From Pseudomonas sp. LBUM920 (GTDB lineage Bacteria; Pseudomonadota; Gammaproteobacteria; Pseudomonadales; Pseudomonadaceae): a stretch of 64,000 nucleotides of DNA. Shown piece after piece: positions 52,238 through 60,668 of the stretch. The notes under the pieces are model-generated. The model was not told where the DNA came from, searched no databases, and was given only the letters and a program-made list of their open reading frames with translations. Position numbers and translations under genes: made by a program. Each line of letters opens with the position of its first letter. Position 1 is the stretch's first letter. Location: positions 682,001-746,000 of the forward strand of contig NZ_CP027762.1 in NCBI RefSeq assembly GCF_003852315.1. Reading direction: 5' to 3'.

Positions 52238-52840
52238 ATGCGTCGTCTCTGTTTGATCCTGTTGTCGGTGGGCTTGAGCGCCTGCTCCAGCCCCAATCCC
52301 TACGTGGCCGCTTCCGCGCCGATGCCCCCGGCACCGGCCCAGGCGGCCAACACCTTTGATGCCAGCGCCTACCCGGCGCCGGTGCGCGACTATGGCGCCT
52401 ACCGCAGCTGGGGCTGGCTCAACGGCCAACTGCCGGCGGGCACGGCCTGGGCCGACTCGGCGCAGATTGCCGAGGCGGTCAGTGGCGCGCTCGACCAGCG
52501 TGGCCTGCGACCCTTGCATGACAACCGTGCGCCTGACCTGCTGGTGAGCGCCGATGTGCGTCTGGAAAAACGGCTGCGCCAGGTCCAGGACGACTATGGC
52601 TACGGTTACGGCGGCTATAACCGCTATGGCAATGGCTACGGCATGTACAACACCGTGCCGGTGGTGCGCACGTATGAAGTGACGGTCGCCGTGGCGCGCA
52701 TCAGCCTGTTCGATGCCCGCACACGCCAGCCGGTGTGGAGCACCAGCGCCGAAACCGCCAGCCAGGGCAGCCTGAGCCAACGGGCCGATGCCTTGCGTGA
52801 AGCGATGCAGAAGGCAATGAGCGCCTATCCACCCAGTTAG
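52238..52840 (+). CDS. DUF4136 lipoprotein, copy 1
   Basis: 200 residues. The lipobox LSAC gives Cys12. A Pro/Ala-rich linker precedes the DUF4136 domain (YRSWGWLNG, ALDQRGLRPL, DLLVSADVRLEKR, then VTVAVARISLFDARTRQPVW). A Tyr/Gly-rich loop (YGYGYGGYNRYGNGYG) interrupts the domain. Such proteins are outer-membrane or periplasmic lipoproteins of unknown function. Paralogue of the next gene. Confidence 0.85.
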   Translation: MRRLCLILLSVGLSACSSPNPYVAASAPMPPAPAQAANTFDASAYPAPVRDYGAYRSWGWLNGQLPAGTAWADSAQIAEAVSGALDQRGLRPLHDNRAPDLLVSADVRLEKRLRQVQDDYGYGYGGYNRYGNGYGMYNTVPVVRTYEVTVAVARISLFDARTRQPVWSTSAETASQGSLSQRADALREAMQKAMSAYPPS

Positions 52841-52884
52841 CAGCTATTCTCATCTCAGGCTGAATTGTCTTTTGGAGATAAACC

Positions 52885-53442
52885 ATGTTTCGTCGCATTG
52901 CTGCACTTGCTGTTGTCGTGTTGCTGGGCGGTTGCCAGTCCAACCAGGTCAACCACGACTTTGACGCCAGCCGCGACTTCGGCGCCTACCGCAACTGGGC
53001 CTGGAAAGACCCGGCGCTGCAATATCGCCCGGATGATCCGCGGATCAAGAGCGACCTCACCGAGCAGCGCATCCGCCAGGCCGTGGGCGAACAACTTGAC
53101 CAACGCGGCCTGCGTCCCGCCGCAGCCGGCACCAAGGCTGACCTGAACGTGCAGGCTTACCTGATCGTCGAAGACCGCCAGCAACAAGTCACCACCAACT
53201 ACGGCGGCGCCTGGGGTGGCCCATGGAATGGCTACTGGGGCGCGCCGATGTACAACGAAACGCGCAACATCACCTACAAAGTCGCAACCATCCAGATCGA
53301 CTTGCTGGACGGCAAGGACGGCAAGCTGGTGTGGCGCGGCAGTGACGAGCAGATGATGGCCAGCAGCCCAAATCCACAGGATCGCAACAACGCCATCCGC
53401 ACCACCGTCAGCAAAATCCTCTCCAACTACCCGCCGCACTAA
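52885..53442 (+). CDS. DUF4136 lipoprotein, copy 2
   Basis: 185 residues. The lipobox LGGC gives Cys12, and the DUF4136 domain starts with FDASRDFGAYRNWAW. It shares the plan of copy 1 (QLDQRGLRPA, a Gly/Trp/Tyr-rich loop GGAWGGPWNGYWG, then YKVATIQIDLLDGKDGKLVW) and ends in a similar NYPPH. 44 nt separate the two; GGAGA precedes the ATG. Tandem duplication is likely. Confidence 0.87.
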   Translation: MFRRIAALAVVVLLGGCQSNQVNHDFDASRDFGAYRNWAWKDPALQYRPDDPRIKSDLTEQRIRQAVGEQLDQRGLRPAAAGTKADLNVQAYLIVEDRQQQVTTNYGGAWGGPWNGYWGAPMYNETRNITYKVATIQIDLLDGKDGKLVWRGSDEQMMASSPNPQDRNNAIRTTVSKILSNYPPH

Positions 53443-53460
53443 ACCTTTCCCCAATTCCCT

Positions 53461-53547
53461 GTGGGAGGGGGCTTGCCCCCGATAGCGCAGTGTCAGTCAA
53501 TAATGCTGTGACCGACCCACCGCCATCGCGGGCAAGCCCGCTCCCAC
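53461..53547. repeat. Hybrid REPIN with mismatched arm subtypes
   Basis: Left arm GTGGGAGGGGGCTTGCCCCC is the GGGGG subtype, while right arm CGGGCAAGCCCGCTCCCAC is the GCGGG subtype. Located between DUF4136 copy 2 and the tadG-like gene. Confidence 0.8.
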
Positions 53548-53587
53548 ATTGGATCTCCTGCAGCCTTGAGTCAGCGCATCCCTCAGC

Positions 53588-53602
53588 CCTTGTCTACACT
53601 CA
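53588..53602 (+). promoter_or_regulatory. SigmaS-like -10 upstream of the tadG-like gene
   Basis: CCTTGTCTACACTCA contains CTACACT, one mismatch from the Pseudomonas RpoS -10 consensus CTATACT, 58 nt before the ATG. A related GTCTAC precedes fppA and pprB. Confidence 0.35.
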
Positions 53603-53655
53603 AAGACACCCCAGGAGAGTAAGCGCTCGGCGACTCGCCGGCACAGGAGTGCTCG

Positions 53656-55632
53656 ATGTCTCCCCGATTTCATTGCAAGCAGCGCGGCGCCATTGGCTTG
53701 ATGGCCGCCGGCGTATTGGCGGTGGTGTTGGCGTTTACCTTGCTGGTGATCGACAGCGGCCGTTTGTACCTGGAAAAGCGCAAGTTGCAAGGCGTGGCGG
53801 ACACGGCAGCGCTGGAAGCTGTCAGCCGCAATGGCACCTGCCTGGCAGGGTTGAGTGCGGCGGCCTACGCCGGGCAAAGCGTGGCGCGCAATTATTTCGT
53901 GGTGGGCAACGGCAACACCCTGGTGACCCGCTGTGGCTCCGTCACCACTGGCGCCTCGGGCCAGCGCACGTTCAGCGCAAACCCCGCGCTGTCGTCAGCC
54001 ATTCAGGTAGTGGCCAGCAAAACCGTCACGACCAGCGTGGCCGGCGGCGTGTGGGCCCTGTTTTCCGGCAACCCGGTCAGCCTCAACACGGTCCTGTCAG
54101 CCACGGCGGTGGCGGCCAAGCCCACGCCATCCTTGGCCCAACTGACCATCAACAGCACGTTGGCCAGCGTCAACACCGCCAGCGCAAGCCTGTTGAACCC
54201 CTTGTTCAGCGGCTTGCTCGGCGGCAACCTCAACCTGACACTCGCCGGCTGGAATGGCTTGCTCAATACCAATATCAGCCTGCTCAGTTACCTCGACCAA
54301 CTGGCGATCAACCTGGGCGTGACCGCAGGTAACTACACCCAACTGCTCAACACCAACGTGACCGCCTCGCAGTTGATCCAGGCCGCAATCACGGTGCTCA
54401 CCGCCAACGGCGCGACGGCGGATGTACTGACGGCCCTGGGCAGCTTGAAAATCGCCGCCATCAACCAGGCCCCGCTGACCCTCGGGCAGATCCTGCAGTT
54501 GCAGACGGGCACTACCGCCGCCGCGCTGAATGCCAACCTGCAGGTGTTCCAGCTGATTCAGGGCGTGGTGCAGCTGTCCAACAGCCAGAGTGCGGCTGCC
54601 GCGACTTTGCCCGTCAGCCTGCTGGGGCTGGCCAATATCACCACGCAGGTCAAAGTGATCGAGCCGCCGCAACTCTCGGCGATTGGCGACCCGGCGTTGG
54701 CCGCGGCCAACCCCCTGGGGCCGAATGCGATTTATGTGCGCACCGCCCAGGTGCGCACCGAGGTGACGGTCAGCCTGCCGGTGCTGAGCAGTTTGTCGGG
54801 GCTCACCACGGCTGTGAATAACCTGGTGGGGCCGCTGACGCCGGTGATCAACAGCCTGTTGAGCCTGAACCTGGTGAGCACGATCAACTCGGCGCTGTGT
54901 TTGCTGGGGGCCGGCTGCCAACAACTGGACCTGCTGGCGTTGCCGGGCAACCTGCCGCTCAATATCGTGCTGGATGCCGGCGGCGCCAGCAGCTATGTCA
55001 CGGCCTACAGTTGCCCGACGGGCAGCGCTGGCACCAAGAGCCTGACGGCCTACACCACCACCTCGCTGGCGTCGCTGAATGTGGGCGCTATCACCAATGC
55101 GTTTTCCAGCACCTTGCCGATGACCGTGGCGCCTTTGGCGCTGATCGATATCGGCACCAAGACCTGCCATGAAATCCTCGGAATCGGCACTTGCGGTACC
55201 CGTGTACCGTTCGCCGGCGGTGGCGTCGCGATCAAGGTGCTAAGCCCGATTGCGGCGAGCAATCAGACCCTGGTGTTCTCCAGTACTGCGCCGTTCGCCA
55301 CGCCACCTAACGTGGGCCTCACCCCGACCTATCAGGCTGCCGCGCCGGCAACCAATGTGGTCAGCAGCCTGTCGACCACGCTTAATGGCGTAGGCATTAC
55401 GGCGTACCAGCCGGTCGGCAGTAACCCGTTGGGCGCGCTGGCGGCAAGCGTCGTGTCGCTGCTCGGCGGCGTCAGCGCCATCGTCACCCCGGTGGTGGAC
55501 AGCCTGCTGGGGCCGCTGCTCAACCCGATCCTCAACAACCTGTTGAACATGTTGGGCATCAGCCTGACGAATGTGAACGTGGGCGCCAACCTGACCTGCG
55601 GCCAGACCGGCGAGGCCTACCTGGTGATTTAA
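53656..55632 (+). CDS. tadG: TadG-like Flp pilus-associated protein
   Basis: 658 residues. The N-terminus QRGAIGLMAAGVLAVVLAFTLLVIDSGRLYLEKRKLQGVADTAALE is the TadG/TadE-type anchor (one TM then a conserved helix). The rest is long, Ser/Thr/Asn/Leu-rich and repetitive (LLNPLFSGLLGGNL, LLNTNISLLSYLDQL, LLGPLLNPILNNLLNML), without a visible von Willebrand A motif. It probably spans the periplasm and helps pilus assembly or adhesion. It lies apart from the tad operon and converges with pprA, the stops overlapping by 4 nt. Confidence 0.8.
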   Translation: MSPRFHCKQRGAIGLMAAGVLAVVLAFTLLVIDSGRLYLEKRKLQGVADTAALEAVSRNGTCLAGLSAAAYAGQSVARNYFVVGNGNTLVTRCGSVTTGASGQRTFSANPALSSAIQVVASKTVTTSVAGGVWALFSGNPVSLNTVLSATAVAAKPTPSLAQLTINSTLASVNTASASLLNPLFSGLLGGNLNLTLAGWNGLLNTNISLLSYLDQLAINLGVTAGNYTQLLNTNVTASQLIQAAITVLTANGATADVLTALGSLKIAAINQAPLTLGQILQLQTGTTAAALNANLQVFQLIQGVVQLSNSQSAAAATLPVSLLGLANITTQVKVIEPPQLSAIGDPALAAANPLGPNAIYVRTAQVRTEVTVSLPVLSSLSGLTTAVNNLVGPLTPVINSLLSLNLVSTINSALCLLGAGCQQLDLLALPGNLPLNIVLDAGGASSYVTAYSCPTGSAGTKSLTAYTTTSLASLNVGAITNAFSSTLPMTVAPLALIDIGTKTCHEILGIGTCGTRVPFAGGGVAIKVLSPIAASNQTLVFSSTAPFATPPNVGLTPTYQAAAPATNVVSSLSTTLNGVGITAYQPVGSNPLGALAASVVSLLGGVSAIVTPVVDSLLGPLLNPILNNLLNMLGISLTNVNVGANLTCGQTGEAYLVI

Positions 55633-58361
55633 GCGTCGGTGGCCCTGGGCAGTTCCACACAAAACCGCGCGCCGTGTTCGCCATTGCTGACGCTGAGGCG
55701 TCCGCCCATGTTTTCAACGATGCCGTAGCTCACCGACAGGCCCAACCCAGTGCCCACGCCGATCGGCTTGGTGGTGAAGAACGGTTCGAAGATCCGCTCG
55801 AGCAAGCGCGGGTCAATGCCCCCGCCGTTGTCCTCGACCCAGATGCGCACGTGGCGGCTATCGTGTTCGGTGTGCACGGCAATCCACGGGCGCAGCTCAG
55901 GGTTTTTTTCGCGCTGGCCCAGCAGGGCATCGCGGGCGTTGACCATCAGGTTGATCAGCACCTGTTCAAGCTGGTCGACGTAGCCTTGGACCTGCACGGG
56001 AACGTCCGCCTGGGTCAGGCGAACTTCCACGCCTTTGCCGCGCAGGCCTTCACTGAGCAGCGACAGGGTGCCCTCAACCGCCTGCGCCGGGTCGAACGGT
56101 TGCTGCTCGACCTCCGAGCGGCGGCCAAACACGCGCATATGGTCCACCACCCGGGCTGCACGTTGAACCTGGGCATCGATGCGCTGGAGTTTTTCAGTGA
56201 GGTAATCGACCTGCACGTCGCCATTGCCCAGGCGCTTGAGCACATTGACGACGGCCATGCGCATCACGTTCAGCGGCTGGTTGATTTCATGGGCCAGGCC
56301 GGTGGCCATTTCGCCGAGGGTGGCCATTTTTGCGCTTTGCGTCAGTTGCTGCTGCGAGCGACGCACTTCGGTGTTGTCGCGGCCCACGGCCTGCACCTCG
56401 ACCAGGGCACCGTGCTCATCGAACACGCCGCGGTCCGACCAGACCCACCAGGCGTGTTCGCGCCCGGGCAGTTGCAGGCTGATTTCGGCGGTGCTGACTG
56501 GAAACTCCGGGGTCAACTGCCCGATACGCTGCACAAACGCCTCGCGCTGTTCGGCTGAGAGCCAGTCGCCCAGGTTCAGCCCGCGCAACTGCGCGGGCCG
56601 GCATTCGAGGTAGTTGGCCAATGGCGTGTTGCCGAAGGTCAGGGTCAGGTCCGGGCGGTAGCGGCAGATCATCGCCGGGGAGTCTTCGACCAGAATTCGG
56701 TAACGCTCCTCGCTGTCCTTGACCTGTTGCGCGGCCAAGGTCGCGTCGGTGACGTCCAGCCACAGGCCAATCGCTTCCACCGGCAGGCCCAGGTCGTCGC
56801 GCAGCAATTTGGCTTCGTCGAGCAGCCAGTGGTAATCGCCGTGTGTGTCCTGCACACGGTAACGACTGCGTACGCTGCCTTCGCGCAGCAGTTGGCGCGT
56901 GCGCTGAAAGTACAGGTCGCGGTCGTCGGGATGCACCCATTGCACCAGGCTGTCGTGGCTGCACTCGGCCAGGGTGCGGCCCAGCAACGGCAGCAGGCTG
57001 TCACTGAAAAACACCGGCAGCAGAGCGCCGTTCACGTAGCGCTGCACGTAGATCACCGCCGGTGAGCTGGCAATCAGGTTATCCAGGCGAGCATGGGCGG
57101 CATCGGCTTGCACCTGCTGGTTCTTGATGTCGCTGATGTCGAGCATGAACCCGACCCAGCGGCGTTGCTCACCCACGCCCAGCACTTGGCCCTGCACTCG
57201 ATACCAGGTCGGCGGTTGGGCGCTGTCGCCACGGTTGAGGCGTACGCTGGCGAGCAACGGCTTGCCCAGGGTCTGCAGGTCGCGCAGGCGGCTGTGCAGT
57301 TCCTCCCGGTCGGCGGGGTGGATGAACGCCAGCCAGGTGTCGAGGGCTTGCCGGGTTTGGGCTTGCTCTGAGCCGATGTTGCGCATCAATTGCGGCGCGA
57401 GTTGGATTTCAGAACTGGCCGGCAGCAACTCGAACCAGCCGGTGCCCAGCAGGCCTTGCAGGGCTTCCAGGCGCTCCAATTGTTGGTGGTGGCGTTGCTC
57501 GCGCAGGCGGCCGAGCAGCGGCGCGGCGAGGGCGGCGGCGAGGTTCAGCCAATCGCGGTCGCGCATGTGCGGCTGGCCGTTGTACGCGCCGCACAGTAAC
57601 CACGCGGCCACGCCCTGGCCATCGCGATACGGCACCAGAAACCCGTCGGCATTGCCGAATACGCTGTGCAACCGCGGGTGTTCTCCGCGTCCATAAGGTG
57701 CCTGCAAACTCAGCGGGGCAGTGCCGTTGAGGCTGTCCAGGCAGGTGCCGAGGCGCTGCCCGTCGTGCCAGAACAGGGGCGCATCATGGTTGGCGTACTG
57801 GCTGTAGATCACCCAGTCCTGGTCCTCTTGATCGAGCAGCGCGAGGGCCACGCACGGGATGCGCCAACGTTGCGCCACGCAGGCCAGCTGTTCGTTGAAC
57901 ACGTCGGGCAGCCGGCTGAGGCTGCACACACTCAGGTGTTCACTCACAAGGCTGGCCAATTGCTGATTCTGTTCGCGCTGCTCTGCCAGGTGCCGGCCAT
58001 TGAGCAAATCGCCGATGTCCACGGCATGCAGCAGCCAGCCGTTATCCTGGGCTTCAATCGTGCCTCGCGTTTGCAGGACTTGCCCGGCGACGCCGCGAAA
58101 ATCCAGGTCGAGGCTGTGGCGCTGCCAATCGGCAGGAACGCCTTCTACCACCCTCGCGCTGTGGGCACACAACAGGTCCAGGAGGGGCGGTGAACCCGTG
58201 TACTGCGCCAGATGTGGACGCAGTGCACCGCTGATTTCGAGCACGCGGCCGTGCGCGTCCAACCACAGGTGCAGCCCGGCGGCCGGCGGCGCAGGCGTGT
58301 CCAGGGCCAGCGCGCTGCTTCGGCCGAGCAGGCGCCCGAAGAGTTTGTCCCCCGAGGTCAA
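55629..58361 (-). CDS. pprA: PprA-type PAS sensor histidine kinase
   Basis: 910 residues from a TTG at 58361 that overlaps the TadE-like stop (TTGA); the longer frame would run across that gene. No TM helix is obvious, so it is likely cytoplasmic. GAF-like and several PAS/PAC domains (about 150-640) precede HisKA (LAHEINQPLNV, His near 690) and HATPase (NLMVNARDAL, VEDNGGGI, GTGLGLSVSYGIV). Beside pprB, fppA and tad genes it matches PprA, which with PprB controls Flp pili and biofilm matrix in P. aeruginosa. The start is tentative. Confidence 0.85.
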   Translation of the reverse strand: MTSGDKLFGRLLGRSSALALDTPAPPAAGLHLWLDAHGRVLEISGALRPHLAQYTGSPPLLDLLCAHSARVVEGVPADWQRHSLDLDFRGVAGQVLQTRGTIEAQDNGWLLHAVDIGDLLNGRHLAEQREQNQQLASLVSEHLSVCSLSRLPDVFNEQLACVAQRWRIPCVALALLDQEDQDWVIYSQYANHDAPLFWHDGQRLGTCLDSLNGTAPLSLQAPYGRGEHPRLHSVFGNADGFLVPYRDGQGVAAWLLCGAYNGQPHMRDRDWLNLAAALAAPLLGRLREQRHHQQLERLEALQGLLGTGWFELLPASSEIQLAPQLMRNIGSEQAQTRQALDTWLAFIHPADREELHSRLRDLQTLGKPLLASVRLNRGDSAQPPTWYRVQGQVLGVGEQRRWVGFMLDISDIKNQQVQADAAHARLDNLIASSPAVIYVQRYVNGALLPVFFSDSLLPLLGRTLAECSHDSLVQWVHPDDRDLYFQRTRQLLREGSVRSRYRVQDTHGDYHWLLDEAKLLRDDLGLPVEAIGLWLDVTDATLAAQQVKDSEERYRILVEDSPAMICRYRPDLTLTFGNTPLANYLECRPAQLRGLNLGDWLSAEQREAFVQRIGQLTPEFPVSTAEISLQLPGREHAWWVWSDRGVFDEHGALVEVQAVGRDNTEVRRSQQQLTQSAKMATLGEMATGLAHEINQPLNVMRMAVVNVLKRLGNGDVQVDYLTEKLQRIDAQVQRAARVVDHMRVFGRRSEVEQQPFDPAQAVEGTLSLLSEGLRGKGVEVRLTQADVPVQVQGYVDQLEQVLINLMVNARDALLGQREKNPELRPWIAVHTEHDSRHVRIWVEDNGGGIDPRLLERIFEPFFTTKPIGVGTGLGLSVSYGIVENMGGRLSVSNGEHGARFCVELPRATDA

Positions 58362-58801
58362 AACTGCAGGCTCGAGGTGGCCTGCAGCGTCGTCGGCAGC
58401 TGCGGTACGGTGCCGATGCCGGGCAGGACAATAAACGGCATTACCGCCTGCAGGTTGGCTGTGGGGTAGTTGATCTTCACTAACAACAAGCCGCTGTTGA
58501 AGGTGGTGGTGACTTGCGTGGCGGCGTCGAATTTGTAGGCGGGCGGGATCCACAGCAAACGGTTGGCGACTGCGGTTTTGGCGGTGTTTTGCACGGCGGC
58601 GGCGTAGCCCTGCATGTTGGGGTCCAGCGCCACGCTCAGACGCACGGCTTCTGCCGTCGCCTGGTTGAACGACTGCAACAACAGCAGCGGCAGGCTATAG
58701 CTGACCATGCCGTAGAACACGGCGAAAAAAATCACGAACACAGCAATGAATTCGATTGCTGCCGCGCCTTTTTGCTTATCCGGGAGGCTTGTTTTCATCA
58801 C
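58358..58801 (-). CDS. TadE-like pseudopilin
   Basis: 147 residues. The N-terminus KQKGAAAIEFIAVFVIFFAVFYGMVSYSLPLLLLQ has the TadE/TadF signature, with the Glu at +5 of the mature helix, so it should be cut by the prepilin peptidase FppA encoded just upstream on the other strand. The globular part ends in GIGTVPQLPTTLQATSSLQF. Its stop overlaps the pprA start. Minor pilin role inferred. Confidence 0.85.
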   Translation of the reverse strand: MMKTSLPDKQKGAAAIEFIAVFVIFFAVFYGMVSYSLPLLLLQSFNQATAEAVRLSVALDPNMQGYAAAVQNTAKTAVANRLLWIPPAYKFDAATQVTTTFNSGLLLVKINYPTANLQAVMPFIVLPGIGTVPQLPTTLQATSSLQF

Positions 58802-58870
58802 CGCGTCTACCCTGACGGCTACTACTTGATATCAGCATAGAATCAATCGGCAAAAAGGGATGTTTTTTAC

Positions 58871-59344
58871 GTGATCCATGGCGCAGTGGTGATGGTGTGG
58901 TTGGTGCTGTGTGCAGCGCAGGATGTTCGGCAGCGGTTACTCGCCAATCGTCTGACGCTGGGCGTTGCCTTGTTGGCGATGATCTATCTGTTCTGGACGG
59001 GCACCACGTGGCTGGGGGCATCGACCGGGCAGGGGCTGTTGGCGTTTTTTCTGGCGCTGCTGCTGACCTTGCCTGGCTACGCCGTCGGTCGTCTGGGCGC
59101 GGGGGACGTAAAGCTGCTTGCAGCATTGGCGCTGGTGTCGGATGCGAAGTACTTGCTGTGGTCGTTTGTAGGGGCGGCAGTCGCCAACTTAGTCTGGCTG
59201 ATCCTTGCGCCAACGCTTTGGCCGCATATGAATCAACATCTTAAAAAGCACATGGGCTATCTGGCGCCCGGTGTGTCAAAAAAGCAGCCATTCGCCCCGT
59301 TTTTACTGGTGAGTTTTAGTGTTGCGTGGTTTTGGATCCATTAG
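58871..59344 (+). CDS. fppA: Prepilin peptidase FppA (A24 family)
   Basis: 157 residues, GTG start, about five TM helices. Short TadV/CpaA-type A24 aspartic peptidase without the methyltransferase domain: catalytic Asp in QDVRQR (near 18) and in GAGDVKLL (near 78). It processes Flp and TadE-type prepilins at the inner membrane. Divergent from the TadE-like gene over a 69-nt gap. Confidence 0.9.
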   Translation: MIHGAVVMVWLVLCAAQDVRQRLLANRLTLGVALLAMIYLFWTGTTWLGASTGQGLLAFFLALLLTLPGYAVGRLGAGDVKLLAALALVSDAKYLLWSFVGAAVANLVWLILAPTLWPHMNQHLKKHMGYLAPGVSKKQPFAPFLLVSFSVAWFWIH

Positions 59345-59363
59345 TCGTCAGGGGGTATTAACG

Positions 59364-59375
59364 CTATGTACATAG
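59364..59375. promoter_or_regulatory. Perfect 12-nt palindrome upstream of pprB
   Basis: CTATGTACATAG, 95 nt before the pprB GTG. It is followed by GTCTAC (59387-59392) and an inverted TCTAC/GTAGA pair. A regulator, possibly PprB itself, could bind here. Confidence 0.35.
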
Positions 59376-59470
59376 TCAGAAAGTGCGTCTACGTTTAATG
59401 AGTAGATGTACGGGAATATGTGTCGTAAAGGGATGGTCAATCTTTTGGCTTGAAATGCATGGAGTAGCGC

Positions 59471-60253
59471 GTGAACAAGCTTACCTCTGCGGTAAAAGTG
59501 CTCGTTGTCGATGATCAGCCGCTGATCGTGGAAGAGCTCTGTGAATTTCTTGAAAGCAGCGGTTACCGCTGCGTCCCATGTGAATCCAGCCAACAGGCCC
59601 TGAAGCGTTTCAGCGAAGATGCCGACATCGGCCTGGTGCTGTGCGACCTGCATATGCCGGAGATGGATGGCATCGAGTTGGTGCAGGCCCTGCAAAAAAT
59701 CGCCGGTAAGCAGCGCGCGTTCGAAGCCATTATGTTGACCGGTCGTGCCGACAAGCAGGACGTGATCAAGGCCCTGCGCGCAGGCATCGCGGACTACTAC
59801 CAGAAACCGATCAACCTGCACGAGTTGCTCGAAGGCTTGCAGCGCCAGGAAGCCGCGCTGCAAGAGCGCAAAAAGGACCTGCAGCTGGGTAACTTGAACC
59901 AGAAACTGCAGTTTCTTTCCGAGTCCATCAACGATCTGTATCAGGACCTCGATAAAGTGCGCAGCAGCCGGCCTGGGCGGGAAAGCGACGAGGTGTCGCC
60001 CGAGGATGCCGGGCCGGTGGAAATCCCGGCGATCTTCAACCAGTTGTCGCCACGCCAATTGGATGTCGCACGGCTGGTGGGGAAGGGGCAGACCAACTAT
60101 CAGATTGCCTGCGAATTGGGCATCACTGAAAACACGGTGAAGCTGTACGTGTCCCAAGTGCTGCGCCTGACGCACATGCACAACCGCACGCAATTGGCAT
60201 TGGCGTTATCGCCAAATAATTCAGCGCTGCGCCAGCGAGTGACGGCGCACTGA
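59471..60253 (+). CDS. pprB: Response regulator PprB
   Basis: 260 residues, GTG start with GGAG 7 nt upstream. The receiver domain (VLVVDDQPLI, phospho-Asp in VLCDLHMPEMDG near 57, KPI near 105) is followed by a coiled-coil linker (ERKKDLQLGNLNQKLQFLSES) and a LuxR-type HTH (LSPRQLDVARLVGKGQTNYQIACELGITENTVKLYVSQVL). Partner of PprA; in P. aeruginosa PprB activates flp/tad, cupE and the bapA adhesin genes. Confidence 0.9.
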   Translation: MNKLTSAVKVLVVDDQPLIVEELCEFLESSGYRCVPCESSQQALKRFSEDADIGLVLCDLHMPEMDGIELVQALQKIAGKQRAFEAIMLTGRADKQDVIKALRAGIADYYQKPINLHELLEGLQRQEAALQERKKDLQLGNLNQKLQFLSESINDLYQDLDKVRSSRPGRESDEVSPEDAGPVEIPAIFNQLSPRQLDVARLVGKGQTNYQIACELGITENTVKLYVSQVLRLTHMHNRTQLALALSPNNSALRQRVTAH

Positions 60254-60279
60254 TCTGCCCGTTTAAACTCGGTCAAAAT

Positions 60280-60365
60280 GTGGGAGCGGGCTTGCCCGCG
60301 ATGGCGGTGGATCAGTCACGGCTGTATTAGCTGACACACCGTCATCGCGGGCAAGCCCGCTCCCA
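60280..60365. repeat. REPIN-type inverted repeat
   Basis: Arms GTGGGAGCGGGCTTGCCCGC and GCGGGCAAGCCCGCTCCCAC, between the convergent pprB and the tad operon end. Confidence 0.9.
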
Positions 60366-60395
60366 CTTGTTGATGGAGACCTGGCAGGTTTTTTC

Positions 60396-60668
60396 TCAAT
60401 TACTCCCTTGAGTTTTGCCCCCCACCTTCTGATCGAAATATTCCGGAATCGGATACTTGTAGCTGTCCAGTAAACGCTGGTGCGCCTTGTCACGTTCGGC
60501 CGCAGAAGCCTTCTGAGGTGTTTGCGACGCCGCGCTGCCCGTGACCTGCAGCGTCAGCCATTGCTCGGTCAAGGCCTGCTGCGGCGACGACGGGCCGGGC
60601 TCGATGGCCATGGCGCTGAAGGGCAACACGAGCATGGCCAGGCTGGCGAGATAAGGTGTTTTCATCAT
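60396..60668 (-). CDS. DUF3613 protein of the tad operon
   Basis: 90 residues with a signal peptide (MMKTPYLASLAMLVLPFSAMA) and a small periplasmic domain (SSPQQALTEQWLTLQ ... RLLDSYKYPIPEYFDQ), as in DUF3613 proteins that close tad operons. The start at 60668 shares one base with the tadD stop (TGATG). Role unknown. Confidence 0.8.
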   Translation of the reverse strand: MMKTPYLASLAMLVLPFSAMAIEPGPSSPQQALTEQWLTLQVTGSAASQTPQKASAAERDKAHQRLLDSYKYPIPEYFDQKVGGKTQGSN

